Below are positions 52,643-63,692 of a DNA stretch of 64,000 bases, piece by piece. A program made the position numbers and the translations under genes. The notes under the pieces were generated by a model. The model was not told where the DNA came from and ran no database searches. It saw nothing but the letters and a program-made list of their open reading frames with translations. Every line of letters starts with the position of its first letter. Position 1 is the stretch's first letter. Source of the stretch: Evernia prunastri (taxonomy: Eukaryota; Ascomycota; Lecanoromycetes; Lecanorales; Parmeliaceae); the NCBI GenBank assembly GCA_003184365.1, contig NKYR01000006.1, positions 1 through 64,000 of the forward strand, read 5' to 3'.

Positions 52643-54892
52643 TCATAATCTCGAATTGAATTGCCTGACAGCGCCTTCGAGGGGTTCCACGACCTCGGTA
52701 TAGATAGCGGCGCGCAACTCGTCGTCCTCAAGATCGGTGCTCTTAGGGCCAAAAGCACAAAACAGGCATCTACGTATCGCTTCGGCGTATTGGGGCCCGC
52801 CTTCCCCAAGCGCATCATGCTGCAACCAATGCTGGGCGGTGCAAAAGTCTGTCATATCATTTGGCTGTCCGTCAGGGCCCAGGTATTTTGACCGGGTCGG
52901 CTGGTCTTCGATTGCTTCGCCAAAACATAGCTCGAGAAGCATGATGCCTAGAGCTTGTATGCTTTTTGTACTGGCGTCGCGCCCCGGGTATTCGCTTATT
53001 GAGGTGGAGGAGGACTGAGGCGAGTGAGAACTGAATTTGCGCGTAATGTATGGCTTGTCGACGAGGATAGGCCTCGGTGAGCCCTCAGCGGCGATGAGGA
53101 AATAGATGTCATTTTTACTCCAGGTCTCTCCAATCCAAGGAGAGCTGTAGAGCTGAAGAAGAGAAGACGCGAGGGTAACCGCGATCGAGTATCTTTCTAA
53201 TCGTGATAACGTCATAGAGACAGTCCCAGTATAGTTCGAACAGTTGCCGCTCGCAGATTTGGACAGCAAGTTTGCAAGATTCACCGTTTCGGCGTTTTCA
53301 GAGAATATTGGGGGCTGTAATGATGGGTAAAAGGCATGGCGTCGGTCTTGCGTATCGCGCAGATATCCCAGCGGTCCTTTACGCGTCCCACAATGGGCTT
53401 TCCGTACTGCTTCGCAGAGATCGGCAATCTCGATCAGGTCTGGGAGCGCTGAGGGCTTGGTCTCTTGAGGAGGTTGGACAGTGATCTGCGGAAATGCGAC
53501 TTTCTTCGAAGGCTTCTTGAAAGGGTGTAGATAGTCTGGGGCACTTCCCTCGAACGAGTTTGTGACATCTCTCAACATGACTGCCGTTGATGCCGTGAGC
53601 GCCGAATCCGAAGACGAGACTTGACAGTTATTGGATTCATGGACCTTGATATCGGTTTCCTGCCAGCTTAGCGGAAACCTGCGGGAATCTGTTTTCAGGA
53701 AAAAGAGGACTCTGAGTTGCCCGTCATGCGGGTCTGGCGCGTTTGCTCTGTGTCTCCGTTCTGACTCCATCCTCTTCTCTAACAGTAGATTGGCATGATG
53801 CGGAGGGGCGGCATCCGTACATTGACACCTCCATCCCGTTGCTAGGACGCCATACAAGCCACAAGCCTGCTCCCTTATGCGCTTAAACGCGTTCGGCGTC
53901 CTTCTCCGCTTGCGGAGCGGTGCAAGCCTCTCACTGGAGGTGAAAAGCTTCTGCAGCTCCTCGTTGTTGGCCGTAAGGCCTCCAATTAGCTTCTCCCGCT
54001 TTTTCTTAGAAAGAACGTATTTGATTCTCCTAAATTCGTATTCCCACTTGATGCGATTGGCATCATCGGTCCAAGTGAGCTACTTAGAATAGTCAGCAAG
54101 CACCCTTCGCAGACCCTAGGGAACGCAAAATGAAAGTGGCAGCTGGCCCGCATCCCGAGGAGATTCCTTGGGACATGGAATCGGTAGTAAAGACCTAGAA
54201 GGGTAGAGTCCCATCTCGGCGGGAGCTCGTCCTGTAGTATTCGAAGTACAGTATGGCAGTCATCAAGATATTTGATACAGAGCGGCCATCTGTCCGTGGG
54301 TTGATTTTCTTTTACTCGACATAGCTAGCATGAGCACAGGTCGTTGAGTCCAGCCTCACAGACATTGTCCGAGCTCCACAACCACCAGTATATTGTAGAT
54401 AATTCACTTTGATTCAACGAGGATGTTGTTGCCGTAGATTTTGGAATGCTTCCCTGCATGCAAGGCGAGTGCCATCAACAAAAGTCACAATCTCAGTCTT
54501 ACCTTGCCATTCTGTATCCCCAGCCTTTTCTGCAACAAGTCCATCATCTCCTTCATATCATCGATCGTATTTCGGTATGATTCATACGACTTGGGCAGGC
54601 GATCCCTGAGCTTCTCCTCAAGCTCGGCACGGCGCCAGGAAGGACCTGTAGGATCGCGGAGAAGGGCGTCCATCTCGGCGTCTGAGGTGATGATTGGCGA
54701 TAGCAACTCCTCGAGATTCTCGTCGAAGAGGATCGCTTGCCGGCCAATAACGTGCACTAACCCGAGGAATTCGGTCCGGAATTTCCACCAGTCGCTCAAT
54801 CGTTCGAAGCCTTCCTGATAATGCTCAAGGGCCGAGACAAGGAGTGGAAAGATGGCCAGCACAAGGCCTGCTGTCTCCACGCCTGTGATCAT
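52643..54892 (-). CDS. DUF7580-type fungal protein (NLR/STAND-associated)
   Basis: Model of three exons: 54892-54503, 54324-54175 and 54079-52643, all phase 0, giving 658 aa. The first and last are well supported; the middle exon (RWPLCIKYLDDCHTVLRILQ...) is tentative. The N-terminus MITGVETAGLVLAIFPLLVSALEH is the typical hydrophobic start of this fungal family, followed by a helical region. The last exon starts LTWTDDANRIKWEYEFRRI and ends with the DUF7580 region: LIEIADLCEAVRKAH, RYSIAVTLASSLLQLYSSPW, then IYFLIA, SIQALGIMLLELCFG and RRCLFCAFG. That region looks like a degraded protein-kinase C-lobe. Such proteins are numerous in Pezizomycotina; function unknown. Confidence 0.78.
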
Positions 54893-55285
54893 GATAAACC
54901 AAGATTAATGCTATCCAAAGCATGTCAAGACGTAGGCTTCTCCACAGGGTGTATTTCATGATAGTAAGCGCAGACGGGCGACAGCGACGGTGACGAGGCT
55001 GAACGGAACATCAATTTTCCCCGCGCGGCTGAGGCCCCACCATCCTCGCTGTCATCATTTATCAGTACAGCTTTTTATCTTTAGTCTTATCTTCATGTCC
55101 ATTAATAGTGCTACATACACTTGACAGCTAGCAACGCTGTTGTTAGATCGATGAAATTTTGGCGAGTTGAAGCCTCTTAAAGACTGAAAATGTTACAGGC
55201 TTTAAAGCAGCTGGCTTGATGGGAAACAGCTGTTGTGAGACGAACAAGTTTCTGATGGGATAGTACAGTCTAATCTTGATATCCG
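54893..55285. other. Divergent spacer
   Basis: About 390 bp between divergent starts. No gene recognised; AT content rises towards the right. Confidence 0.35.
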
Positions 55286-55588
55286 ATGGCCATCGCTTCT
55301 CGCAGCGCTCAGTGTCTGAGATACTTCGAGAATTTAGCTAAGGAAGCGCAACGTTCGGAGGCCGAACCTTCTTTAGCAGCCTCGGCGGTGAGGGACGAGC
55401 TCGGGAGGTTCAGAATATGGACGGGCAATATTGGAGCCTTACAAAGAGACTCACGATCACTCGATTATCGACTTCGGGAGGCGTCTCAGGTCAGGGACCA
55501 GGTCACGAAGGTTTTGCAAGACCTCGAGTTCTCACTTAGCGAATGTACTCGTAGTCACCCACTAATGCAATACCCTAAACTCCGATAA
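55286..55588 (+). CDS. Truncated fungal NLR-type N-terminal domain
   Basis: Open frame of 100 aa from ATG 55286 (MAIASRSAQCLRYFEN). The segment VRDELGRFRIWTGNIGALQ, then SLDYRLREASQVRDQVTKVL, is a common N-terminal helical block of long fungal NLR-like and ankyrin proteins. In those proteins it is followed by hundreds of residues. Here the frame stops at 55588, where the DNA turns AT-rich with transposon relics. So this is either the 5' end of a gene cut off by transposon insertion and RIP, or a short stand-alone protein. I favour truncation. Confidence 0.55.
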   Translation: MAIASRSAQCLRYFENLAKEAQRSEAEPSLAASAVRDELGRFRIWTGNIGALQRDSRSLDYRLREASQVRDQVTKVLQDLEFSLSECTRSHPLMQYPKLR

Positions 55589-56099
55589 ATCCGAAATTCC
55601 ACCAAAATTCCGCCAACCATTTGTAACAGGCTATGGCGACAATAACACTATATTTAAGACTCTGAAATGGTGTTATATTGTTAGAAGAGTGTTCGAGCAT
55701 TATAGAGCTTCAATTTTGAAGTAAATCGGTGTGAAAATAATCAAATGATGATCAAAAACGTAAGAATGATGTTATATGTCCAGACGGAGAAGACAGAGAA
55801 GAATTCATCAAAATAATGCGATTTGATTGGTTTATTGCTTTCGAACCGAGTCGCAGACGCTAATTTAGTGCTATAAAATGGTCTTCTTCACGAAATAACA
55901 TATTAATCAAATCGTTTGAGGGCTTTGACGACGATAGAAAGATCTATTGATAACGCGGTATAACTTCGAACGGTGTTTATGCATGCAATAACAAAGGGAG
56001 CATGCTTGATTAAATCTATAGTTGATATTTGTTTCATAATAAAGTTCTGGAAAGACCATTATTATTTGAAATAAAAAGTATGCATAGACGTCTTCGATA

Positions 56100-56225
56100 G
56101 GTCTCTTTGCAAGCCTCCCTGCATGCCTCTTTTTAAGTCTCTCTACATGTCTCTCTGCAAGTCTCTCTGCAAGCCTCTCTGCATATCTCTCTGCAATTCT
56201 CTCTGCAAGTCTTCCTACACACTCG
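56100..56225. repeat. 12-bp tandem repeat
   Basis: About ten imperfect copies of TCTCTCTGCAAG on the plus strand. The minus-strand frame translates them as repeated RLAE/RHVE units; this is a repeat artefact, not a recognised protein. Confidence 0.75.
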
Positions 56226-56255
56226 CTGGATGTCTCGATCATTGATTAATGATTA

Positions 56256-57600
56256 ATGATTAAGACAGTTAAGAATGAAAGCATTATTTCACAATTCCTC
56301 TGTAATGGAGCAATTATAACTTCATCAAAGGCTTCAAAGACTTCAGAGACTTCAAAGCGAAAGAAAAAAAAGGGTTCTAAAGAGAATTCAAAGGATACAC
56401 GTCTACGCAATGCAATTGATGAATATATAAAATCTCTTTTGATAAATTCTTAAGAAAAACTCTCTGTCAGAGCAATTGCATTATTTCACGGAGTTACTTC
56501 TTCGACTCTTGAAAGACGCGTTATTAATTAGATATAATCTCGTTATAAAGCAAATGAATATCGACAGCGACTAATTTCTACAGAGAAATAAGTCTTGAAA
56601 GAATAAATTCTACAGATAGTAGAGTGGGGTTAATCTTTAAGAGTCTCTCAAGTTAGATTCATAATCATCGAAATGCTTATAGAAAAGAGAGACCATGAAC
56701 CGCTTGGTCAAAACTTGATATCTGATTTTCTTGAAAGATATTCGAATTTATAGAGTCGTTTTAGTCAGTCATTGGATTAAAAGCGTGCTGTAACTCATGA
56801 TTCAGAAAAGCTATTACGATGATTTTAGCTTGTTGAGAGTATTATTCAGAAGTACGATATTTAGTAAACGAGTATCTACAATATGAATGAGAAAGACTTC
56901 GCTCTCGGTGTCGCTGATAAAATAAGAGTAATTTGTTTCAGAAATGACTTGTAGATTTATGTGATTTAGGACGGCAATAGAGAGTGAACATCTCTAATTG
57001 AGTGCATATTTAGTGATGGAAGGCTTTTAGACATCTTCATAATCTTCAAAGGAAAGCTAATTAAGAAGATCTGGATCAAGCTCTTAGAGAATAAGCATGA
57101 TTGTATTGCAATGAGTGAAAATGATTGGATAAATAACGTGTTAGGTTTGGAGTAATTTATCAGATATATTTTCTTTCTTATTGAATGAATAATATAGTCA
57201 TTTCTCATAGGGCATTTGAGTCGCAAACTCGAAAAACGCTGAAAGGCAAATATCGTCTTCTGATATTTGACGGGTATTCGTCACACATTAGTATCAAAGT
57301 TATACTTTTTTATATTAGCAACGACATTATTTTTCTATGTTTATCTGCTTATATCACACATATGCTTCAGTCATTAGATGTCGGATTTTTCTCGTTATTA
57401 ACAACTATGTATCACAAGCATCTAAAGGAGAACTTTCGGCTTTTAAAAAAATACACAATAAACAAAGCAGACTATATTCGATATATTCAAATGATAAGAA
57501 AAAACGCTACAACTGAGAAGAATATCATATATGCTTGACAAAATAGTGAGCTATTTCTATTCGATCGCAAGTTGTTTTCGATAAATGAGGATTTAAGACA
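56256..57600 (+). mobile_element. Decayed Tc1/mariner pogo-Fot1 (DDE_1) transposase
   Basis: Readable, with stops, in family order. An RLRNAIDEYIK stretch and SVRAIALFHGV (psq-type helix-turn-helix) lie near 56,400-56,520. An FLERYSNL segment is near 56,730. IYNMNEKDFALGV is near 56,875-56,910, where the family has an Asp (NxDE); here it is Asn. LIFDGYSSHIS with the second catalytic Asp is near 57,265-57,295, and LQSLDVGFFS with the third near 57,370-57,400. Terminal inverted repeats were not identified. The D-to-N change (GAT to AAT) and many TAA/TAG stops fit RIP. Inactive. Confidence 0.75.
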
Positions 57601-57854
57601 TTAGAAACATCAAAATCATCTTCAAGCATGACGATTACAGCGATTAATGATGACTCTATCTCTATATCTTTCATTACTCCGACAAATGTAAAGAATATTA
57701 ATAAGCTAGTTCAACAAAAAAAGGCTGATAATAAGGATCCAAAATTTTCAGAAAAGCTTGGGAAAGCATACAGCTTAGTATTGTTAGGACTGCAACTAGA
57801 ATAAATCAATAGTGGTATGTAACGAATAAATTAAGTCTAAAGAGAGAAGACTAT

Positions 57855-58007
57855 TGTACATAGAATATGAGGGAGGCATGCCAAGGCCGGAATAACGTTG
57901 TTCCAGAGTAGTACTGCCCTGGGTGCTAGGCACACTCGTAACACTAGCGACCCTTGGCTGACTGGGCTAGATCGGGGCTAGGGTAGGGCTGACTTCACAC
58001 CGTAACA
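57855..58007. mobile_element. Possible short LTR-like insertion
   Basis: A 153-bp island of balanced composition inside AT-rich DNA. It begins TGTACA and ends GTAACA, and a 4-bp direct repeat CTAT flanks it (57,851-57,854 and 58,008-58,011). The word CGTAACACT occurs twice, once at its right end. It could be a solo LTR or fragment; a 4-bp match may be chance. Confidence 0.35.
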
Positions 58008-59570
58008 CTATAATAGTCGAATATCTTATATAATCTTGAAAATTCGTTTTCTTTTTGAACGTCGAGATTATATATATTATAAATTTGAATAATTCTTTTA
58101 TTAAAGATTTTGACGTTTAGAGTGTATAGATTCGATAAGTAATATTTAAAATATTGATTTTTAGACGATAGTCTCTTATTGACATAGAAGTATACTCTAA
58201 TGTCTTTATAGTAGAAATAAACACTATCGAATCTATCTTTGAGAGAATAATAGAAGATTTTTTTCGAATTTCTTCAGAGCTTCTGAATAATAATAATATC
58301 TATGTTATAGATCTTTATATTTTCGAAGAGTTTTATCATAACGATTCTAGATTTTCTCGTATTGTATTATAGTATACTTAGCTAATTTCGTTATGTTATT
58401 ATTCGTTATTTATAAATATACTATTTTCAATATCGTCGATTCAATTAATTTCTTTTGAAGTGTTTTCGATATTCTATCGAGAACAAATATATACTTTTAC
58501 TCTGTTTTAAATAGCTAATATCGCAATTCTTTCGTTATTATTTAGCTAATTAAGTAATCTTCTCTCTTCTTCTATATCGTTAATCTTTTTATTTTCGATA
58601 TCTTTTTTATATATCTCGATCTCTTTCGCTATTTTAGACGATAATCTATTTTTTATTGAAGATCTAATAAGTGATATAGTCGTGAATATTCTTTTGCTAT
58701 GAAATCTTAATATTGTAATATTCTTTAGATTAAATATACTTATTATTCTACTTTTGAAGAAAAAATCTTCTCTTTTAATCTAAATTATTGAGAAAAATAT
58801 ATTCTTTTTTATCCGATTAATAGCGTTTTGAAAATAACTTCTTATTTAATCGATTTAATAATTATTATAATCTTTGAAATATAAAAATCTTGCTAAAATT
58901 TATATTCTTACTTTTCTTATTCTTTCGATATTCTTTTTCTTCGTTTTACACACTCTATTTTATATTTTATGCGATTTTTTATAGATCGCGCACTTAAAAG
59001 TCTTCGCTATGTACTTTCTATAATTATATTCTTCGCTATATTTATTATAAACTAACTTTTCTTTTATAAAATATAATATCGTTATATAATTACATTAATA
59101 ACACTCGAAGCATTATCTCGATCGATATTATTTATTATATACACAATGATTATATAGCTTAGAATTTATAACGATTTCTTTATCGATTACTCTATTTGCT
59201 TTCTTGAAACTAATTAAATCGATAATAAAAGATCTTTTTTAATGATTCTTTTTAAGCGCTTTAAATTAGTCTATTTATATAATATCGAGATTTAAAATAC
59301 TTGCGTTCTCGAATTAAATAAATTTGATAATTATAATCTAATCTTTTATATCTATTACTTTCGTTCTTACTTTATAAAGTAAAATACTATATTTCTTTAT
59401 AATCACTCTTGCATTACTACTAAAACGTTTTATTTACTTTTTATTATTTCGTAGAACTATAATCTTCTTCTCGTTAGATATTATAATGCAGATATCGTCG
59501 CTTCTCAGTCTTCTAGCCGTTTTAATTAATTTTTTTATAACGTTTATATTCTTAATGTATTCATTAGTTA

Positions 59571-59795
59571 TGTCAGAACCGTGCCCAGAGTCAAGTCTAA
59601 TGGGGGTAAATTAAATAAGACAACTAGATAAAGAGCGAATATGTACACAGGAGAAGAGCGCTTAAATACTAGAAAGAATCCCCGCTAGCCTATGTGATAA
59701 TGAGAATGTGTCAATGACCAATAAATACTCTATGTTCCTGACACATAGCCATAAACACTCCCTTTGTACCTGACAGCTAGGGTACGTCCGTAACA
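59571..59795. mobile_element. Solo LTR with target-site duplication
   Basis: A 225-bp element starting TGTCAGAACC and ending CGTAACA, flanked by the perfect 5-bp direct repeat AGTTA (59,566-59,570 and 59,796-59,800). TG...CA ends plus a 5-bp duplication are standard for an LTR retrotransposon insertion; no internal coding DNA remains, so it is a solo LTR left by recombination. Its normal base composition against the AT-rich surroundings shows that it arrived after most of the RIP damage. Orientation unknown. Confidence 0.75.
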
Positions 59796-60466
59796 AGTTA
59801 TTATAATTATCTTTACAGAACTTTTTTCTTTCATCGTCTTATTCGTTATATCGTCTTATAACTTAATTATAATTTCGTTTTCTTTATTATATTGCTTTTG
59901 AATTTGTTTTGAAATCGCGAAGAATAGAAAAGAGAGTGATATATCGTCTATTAAGCGACTTAGTATACTAACGTAGATAATTAAAGAAACGATATTCGTA
60001 TTGACTATCTAATGCTTGATATAAATAATCTTTTCGTTTATGCAAGAATCTCTTTAATTCGATTCGAATATTAATTTGCGTATCTCGTCGAATATTATTT
60101 GCAATTTAAATTTCTCAGTCGCTCTTTTTATAAATATAATTATCGTCTTTAAAACGATAAATATCTCGTTATTCAATAATCTATAACTCTTCTTTATAAG
60201 CTTAAATATAATATCGATAAATAATTTAAATATGATTGTCTGTGTAAGGGCAAGGGGCGGTGAGGCGGCTTGCGACGGCTAGGATCGGCATTGCTATGCC
60301 GCAAGGCATGAAGCCAGTTGGAATGCTTGGCAGGAGTCTTAAATATCCGCGCACCCACCTTGTTTCTTCTTCTTCCTTAGCTATTAGTTCACTTAGCAAT
60401 CGAACGTATACTTCTACGCACCACGCTCATATAACTTCGCTTAGTGCCTAGCTGCTACGCAGTTCC

Positions 60467-60760
60467 ATGAAAAGAGGCCTTGCTACCTCACAGTCTGCTC
60501 TCGATATTCTTGATGTTCATGATTTTATTGAAGTCAGTTAATCTTTCTCGATATGATTACAGAGATATAAACGTCTTTTGCAGTCAATTGAAAGAGGCAC
60601 TGATCTTATTGAGGCTCTGAATGTGTTTATCTACTTTCTACAGCGCAATTGTGTGATTCGAGCGTTGCGAGAAAGTTCTTTTCATGTCTATCTAGTGGAG
60701 TCTTTGCAAGCTACGAATATGGTGGCATATTGCCAAGACCTGCTTAGTCAGCCGCGCTAG
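60467..60760 (+). pseudogene. Small reading frame overlapping the dispersed repeat
   Basis: From ATG 60467 the frame reads MKRGLATSQSALDILDVHDF, hits stops, then reopens in the same frame as RYKRLLQSIERGTDLIEAL and FHVYLVESLQATNMVAYCQD, ending at 60760. The interruption is a 30-nt GTCAGT...TACAG stretch: intron-like ends but too short for a normal fungal intron. The last third overlaps the inverted dispersed repeat shared with 1332-1488. So this is probably a relic of a transposon or duplicated gene. Family unknown. Confidence 0.35.
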
Positions 60761-60840
60761 TGCGGGCTAGCTGGCCTTTGATTGGCCGGTTGCAAGCATG
60801 TGAGAAGACTGCAAAACTGCCTGCATCTGCAGGCTGACAG
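60684..60840 (-). repeat. Right copy of the dispersed inverted repeat
   Basis: Reverse-complement match to 1332-1488. This copy has the higher G+C of the two, with GCCTGCAGATGCAGGC intact. See the left copy for details. Confidence 0.75.
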
Positions 60841-60841
60841 A

Positions 60842-61804
60842 TGAGGCTAAGGGCGCGTGTTCCGTCAGCAGCTGGAAATGCAAGAATTTCTTTGTAGTAG
60901 AGAACGTGCACAAAGCACTTAGGATAGAGAAATGAAAGTATACTTAGTGACTTGATCTCTAGACGTTTCACATCCTTCAGTCATAGAACTTCTTTCCTTG
61001 TTTGTTTGATTATTTAGACAAGCAACAGACTTTTCATCTAGATATCTGATTCCACATAGCTAAGACTTGTTTCTACAGATAGCTCCTAGACCGTGCACGG
61101 GAATTCGGGTCTCGCATGTTTGTTCCGGCTTTTGGTCATCGATGAAGCACAGCGGCTGAAGTCTCTGGCGGCGAATGCTTCCCTAGATGTTTACTTGGTT
61201 CAACGCATGGTTTCTCATCTTCATTACTGGTACTCACTCCCACAATAACGACGCATATATTCGGTGAAGATATGCATGCTTGTAGGGGATGGACTTTGAG
61301 GCCGACATGATGAACCCTGTTGATGTGGCAGTTGATCGTCCTGCTGCCAAGCGACGACTAAAAGCTGGAGCTGTCAAGGACTGAATCATGAGGGATGGTT
61401 TTCCCCTGGTCGACAAAAAGGTCAACGAATGGTGAAAATCTGGGAGAAGAGAATGCTTCGTCGCACAAACTCAAGTCGGATTCCATTGAATGCTGAGTGG
61501 CACGATTGGAGATGACCTGCTCCGCGTGCCTGAATTGTCATTCCTGAACCGACAATTCATCCGGGGCAGTGTCTCCTGGAAGCGGTGGTGGCGGGGTTAC
61601 GTTGGGGCAGAACATGTAGATGTCTTTTTGACTCAAAGAAAACAAGGATGAGACGAATGCTGAACTGTTTTCTGTAGTAAGGTGGCTGCCCATAGTTATA
61701 AAAATGTTACTCGATCCACAACCTTTGCGCCTCTATCCCATTGACCTTGAACTGATCACTGAAGAGCTAGGGAACCGAAAATTGTATTGCGAGCGAATTC
61801 GCCG
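60842..61804. other. Intergenic DNA, no gene recognised
   Basis: About 960 bp with normal composition but only short frames on both strands. Nothing supported. Confidence 0.4.
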
Positions 61805-63692
61805 TCAGTCGCTCTCGTATTCATATTCCCCCTGCGCTACCTCAGGAGCAGATTCAAGCCAGTCTGTCTCTGGGTTGGACTCTGGGAAGCAAAAGGTACA
61901 TGGGTGAGACTCCCTAGACTGCTCCTCATACTCCTCTGTTGACATGCTCTGGAAATGGATCATCACTTTCGCCTTCTCGCCTGCGAGCTTAACGTCCCCG
62001 AGCCGGGGATCCAGCCTGTTCGGTCGGTCATCTCCGCACGGACCTCTTGAATGCAATGAAATTGCTGCGAGACAGATTGCCGTCAAAGAGGTGAAGGCGC
62101 TATCTATTGGAGATAGCTTGGCATTTACGAGGGCCATTAATTGTCCTATGAGGTGTTCGATTTCGAGTCCTTTTAAGCAGTCGTCGGATTGGTAGATTCT
62201 GAGTGTTTGCAGCGTCCTGTTGAATGAAGTTATCAGTCTTTGGGTTGCATCACAATTTTTGGGGCGTAAGGTAAGTTTAAAGGGACAATGCTACCGCTGC
62301 ATGTCTTGAAATGTATGGAGTTGGCGTTCAACCCATGGATGAAAGGATGTCGAAGGTATGCTTACGGTGGAAGTAGTTCCAATAGATCAATCCAATCTGT
62401 AATACCCCCCCAGCAAACATCCCCTACAATGCTGTAATCCGCCAGATAATCTATCTGGGACGGCTTGTGTGTGGACATATCTACAAGGTCCTTGTTATTA
62501 AGCAAGATGTTTGCGAGTTTCGGAAAGTTGTGTAACGAATGCTGGGGCATGAGACCGCTTATTGGCAGCTGGCTCGTCTCGCAAAAACCCAGGGTTTCGA
62601 GACTCCACTTGGAATGCTCTAGAAGTGCTGAGAGGATCTTGTCATCGCTGTTCACCCCCCGAAGAGAGCGCAGGGAGTGCGTTGCGCCAATGAAGCTGGC
62701 GACTGTTTCTGGAGCCAGATCACAAGAGCCGACTTTAGGTTTTATAATTAGCGTTTGGCTCTCAGTTCTATGAATCTAGACAATCTGGACGGCTTACAAG
62801 TCAGCTTCTGGCAGGATGACCGGCCTGTTTCCCATTCCCAGATGTACGGATCAGGACCTCCAACATCTTCTTCATCGTTCTCTAGATCAGACTCCGGATC
62901 ATTTTCCTCTTTTCTCAATGAATTTAGGGTTAACTCCTCAAGGGCTGGTAGTAGAAGCAAGGGTGCAATGGCACGCGGATGCGGGTAGTATACATCATGT
63001 GGGTGCATTGAATCGTTACAATACCCCACAAAGACCCTCTTTAGGGCTTGGAAACAAGGCCATTGGGGAGAGGGAAGTGGCGCTAGTGCTCGGAGCGTAG
63101 ATGCTAACATTCTAAATGGATGACTCCGAGGGCTCCTATCCTCTGATCGCCAGCTATCGTATTCGACAAATACAGCTTTGTTCAGCTTTGGTGACATGGC
63201 CATCAGGAGCACTTTTTGAGGCTCATCACTTCCAGACTGTAGTCGTTCCATCCATTTGTCTACCAAAGCTTCTTTGAGGTGCAAGAGGTTGGAAAGCTTG
63301 CAACGGTAGCGCTCGAGTTCCTCGTCGGTGTAGAAAGTAGTGTCAAGATGAGAGTAATCATGGCGTTTTTTCAAAACAAGTTCCCAACGGTGCCAATTTG
63401 GGCTCCACCATTCTTTGAATTTCTCTCTCAAATACCAGATGTCCAAGGACCGAATGTACCATAGCATCTCTGGCTCGGAAAGACTACCCCGCAACAATAA
63501 TGGGATGGTCATTGGGTTGCGATCGTGAACCACACGAAGCTCTGCTCGACGCTGTTTGTGTGCTTTCAATGCCTTTAAGGAACAACGTGAGAGGACGTTG
63601 CAAGTGCATGCCAAGTCCATGACCGTTTGAGGGTGTACGAAGCCCGAGATTTTGCAGAGTAATTCGTCCGGTAGCGACAATAGATCAGGCAT
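61805..63692 (-). CDS. F-box protein, probably with leucine-rich C-terminal part
   Basis: Three exons (63692-62798, 62732-62366, 62216-61805) in consistent phase give 557 aa. The N-terminus MPDLLSLPDELLCKISGFVH, then VMDLACTCNVLSRCSLKAL, is a clear F-box. Downstream are PALEELTLNS, then TVASFIGATHSLRSLRG and WSLETLGFCETSQLPIS, the irregular LRR-like pattern of fungal F-box/LRR proteins. The tail is acidic (VAQGEYEYESD). Such proteins bind Skp1 in SCF ubiquitin ligases and recruit substrates; the substrate is unknown. The second intron (62217-62365, 149 bp) is longer than usual here. Not closely related to the 2EXR genes despite the shared idea of an F-box-like N-terminus. Confidence 0.82.

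Larger units (their letters stand above)
55600..60240. other. AT-rich, RIP-like transposon graveyard
   Basis: About 4.6 kb of strongly AT-rich DNA with stops in all frames, interrupted by two short islands of normal composition (57,855-58,007 and 59,571-59,795). It contains the remains of a pogo/Fot1 transposase and, at 58,010-59,570, very AT-rich DNA in which no family can be read. No active gene. Confidence 0.75.

Noticed and set aside
12326..55588. Complete NLR (NACHT/NB-ARC with WD40, ankyrin or TPR repeats)
   Set aside because: Only N-terminal-type domains were found; no P-loop GxxxxGK[ST] in a NACHT context or repeat arrays in these genes.
55907..56242. Minus-strand frame with repeated RLAE units
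   Set aside because: Translation of a 12-bp tandem repeat in AT-rich DNA; not a protein family.
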